DNA of 64,000 nucleotides, from contig JAZARR010000231.1 in the NCBI GenBank assembly GCA_037389465.1, positions 1,426,001-1,490,000 of the forward strand, in the 5' to 3' direction. The DNA is from Baylisascaris procyonis. Taxonomy: Eukaryota > Nematoda > Chromadorea > Rhabditida > Ascarididae. Each line of letters opens with the position of its first letter. The first letter of the stretch is position 1. Positions 63,526-64,000 of the stretch are shown one piece after another. The notes under the pieces were generated by a model, which worked only from the letters and a program-made list of their open reading frames with translations, ran no database searches and was not told the DNA's origin. Position numbers and translations under genes: made by a program.

Positions 63526-64000
63526 GTAGGTTCTATACTAGACTTTCGATTGTTACATCGATGGCTGCATCATTGTTGTGAATGCTTCTGTATTATAAAT
63601 AAAATGGTCTTCCAATTTATAGCATCAGGCTGTTTTATAGGTGACAGTTTTGAAGGACAATCGATTTGCCAAACCTTGACAAGGACGTTTAGATGGAGTT
63701 GCTGAGTTCTACGATACTGAAATTATTCTCGCATATCTTCTACTGTTTTAATTTTTATTGCTCAGTGCGACATTCCGATTTGTTTTTTTTTTTCCTTCGA
63801 TATGAAACCTATTTGTTTTTAGTTTCTATCAGCTGGATTGATGACCATTTATGTGAATTTTCTTCTTGATAGTCTTCTGACATATCCAGTCTATACCAAA
63901 TCCAGTCTATGCCAAAAAAGTCTATACCAGAATTAATGAAAAGTCAGTGAACGTTTTTGATGGGCTATGCTATGCATTTTTGAAGGTTTGCCAAAAAGTA
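63526..64000 (+). other. Possible intron / AT-rich edge sequence
   Basis: AT-rich DNA with a T run near 63783-63793 and three ~16-bp tandem copies (A/T)CCAGTCTATACCAA at 63884-63931. No further exon was recognised before the window ends. Confidence 0.4.
63884..63931. repeat. Three ~16-bp tandem copies
   Basis: Units 63884-63899, 63900-63915 and 63916-63931 share the AGTCTAT(A/G)CCA core. The third is diverged at its start. Confidence 0.85.

Overview
The window is AT-rich animal DNA (about one third G+C by eye), full of homopolymer runs and microsatellites. It holds two clearly recognisable protein genes, both on the minus strand. One is a single-exon SoxB1 transcription factor (sox-2 type, 8089-9078). 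The other is an 11-exon cohesin kleisin of the RAD21/SCC1 family (coh-1 type, 46215-54095), whose exons join in frame into a 601-residue protein. The organism is most likely a nematode. From memory, sox-2 and coh-1 are neighbours on the same C. elegans X-chromosome cosmid (K08A8.2 and K08A8.3), and the introns end in short nematode-like TTTCAG/TTGCAG/TTACAG/TTTTAG acceptors. The species cannot be named from this sequence.

Layout: 1-8088 lies 3' of sox-2 and has no gene I can support. The sox-2 ORF is followed on its upstream side by a GC-rich, CpG-rich leader/promoter zone (9079-9560). About 37 kb of apparently gene-free DNA (9.6-46.2 kb) separates the sox-2 promoter from the 3' end of coh-1. 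It carries microsatellites, short tandem duplications, clusters of POU/SOX/homeodomain/GATA-type motifs, and one LTR-like retroelement relic (about 43398-43879). Then come coh-1 and, beyond it, a mostly empty AT-rich stretch (54.1-63.4 kb) with two GC-richer islands that look like decayed mobile-element DNA. At the right edge a short serine-rich open segment on the plus strand (63442-63525), ending at a good splice donor, may be the first coding exon of a gene that continues outside the window.

The two genes act in different processes: SOX-2 is a neural/progenitor transcription factor, COH-1 is a ring subunit of cohesin. No operon is suggested, since 37 kb lies between them. The most interesting reading is that their linkage is kept by sox-2 regulatory DNA spread through the intergenic desert and perhaps inside coh-1 introns. 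That is inference. No RNA gene, CRISPR array or bacterial-type system was found.
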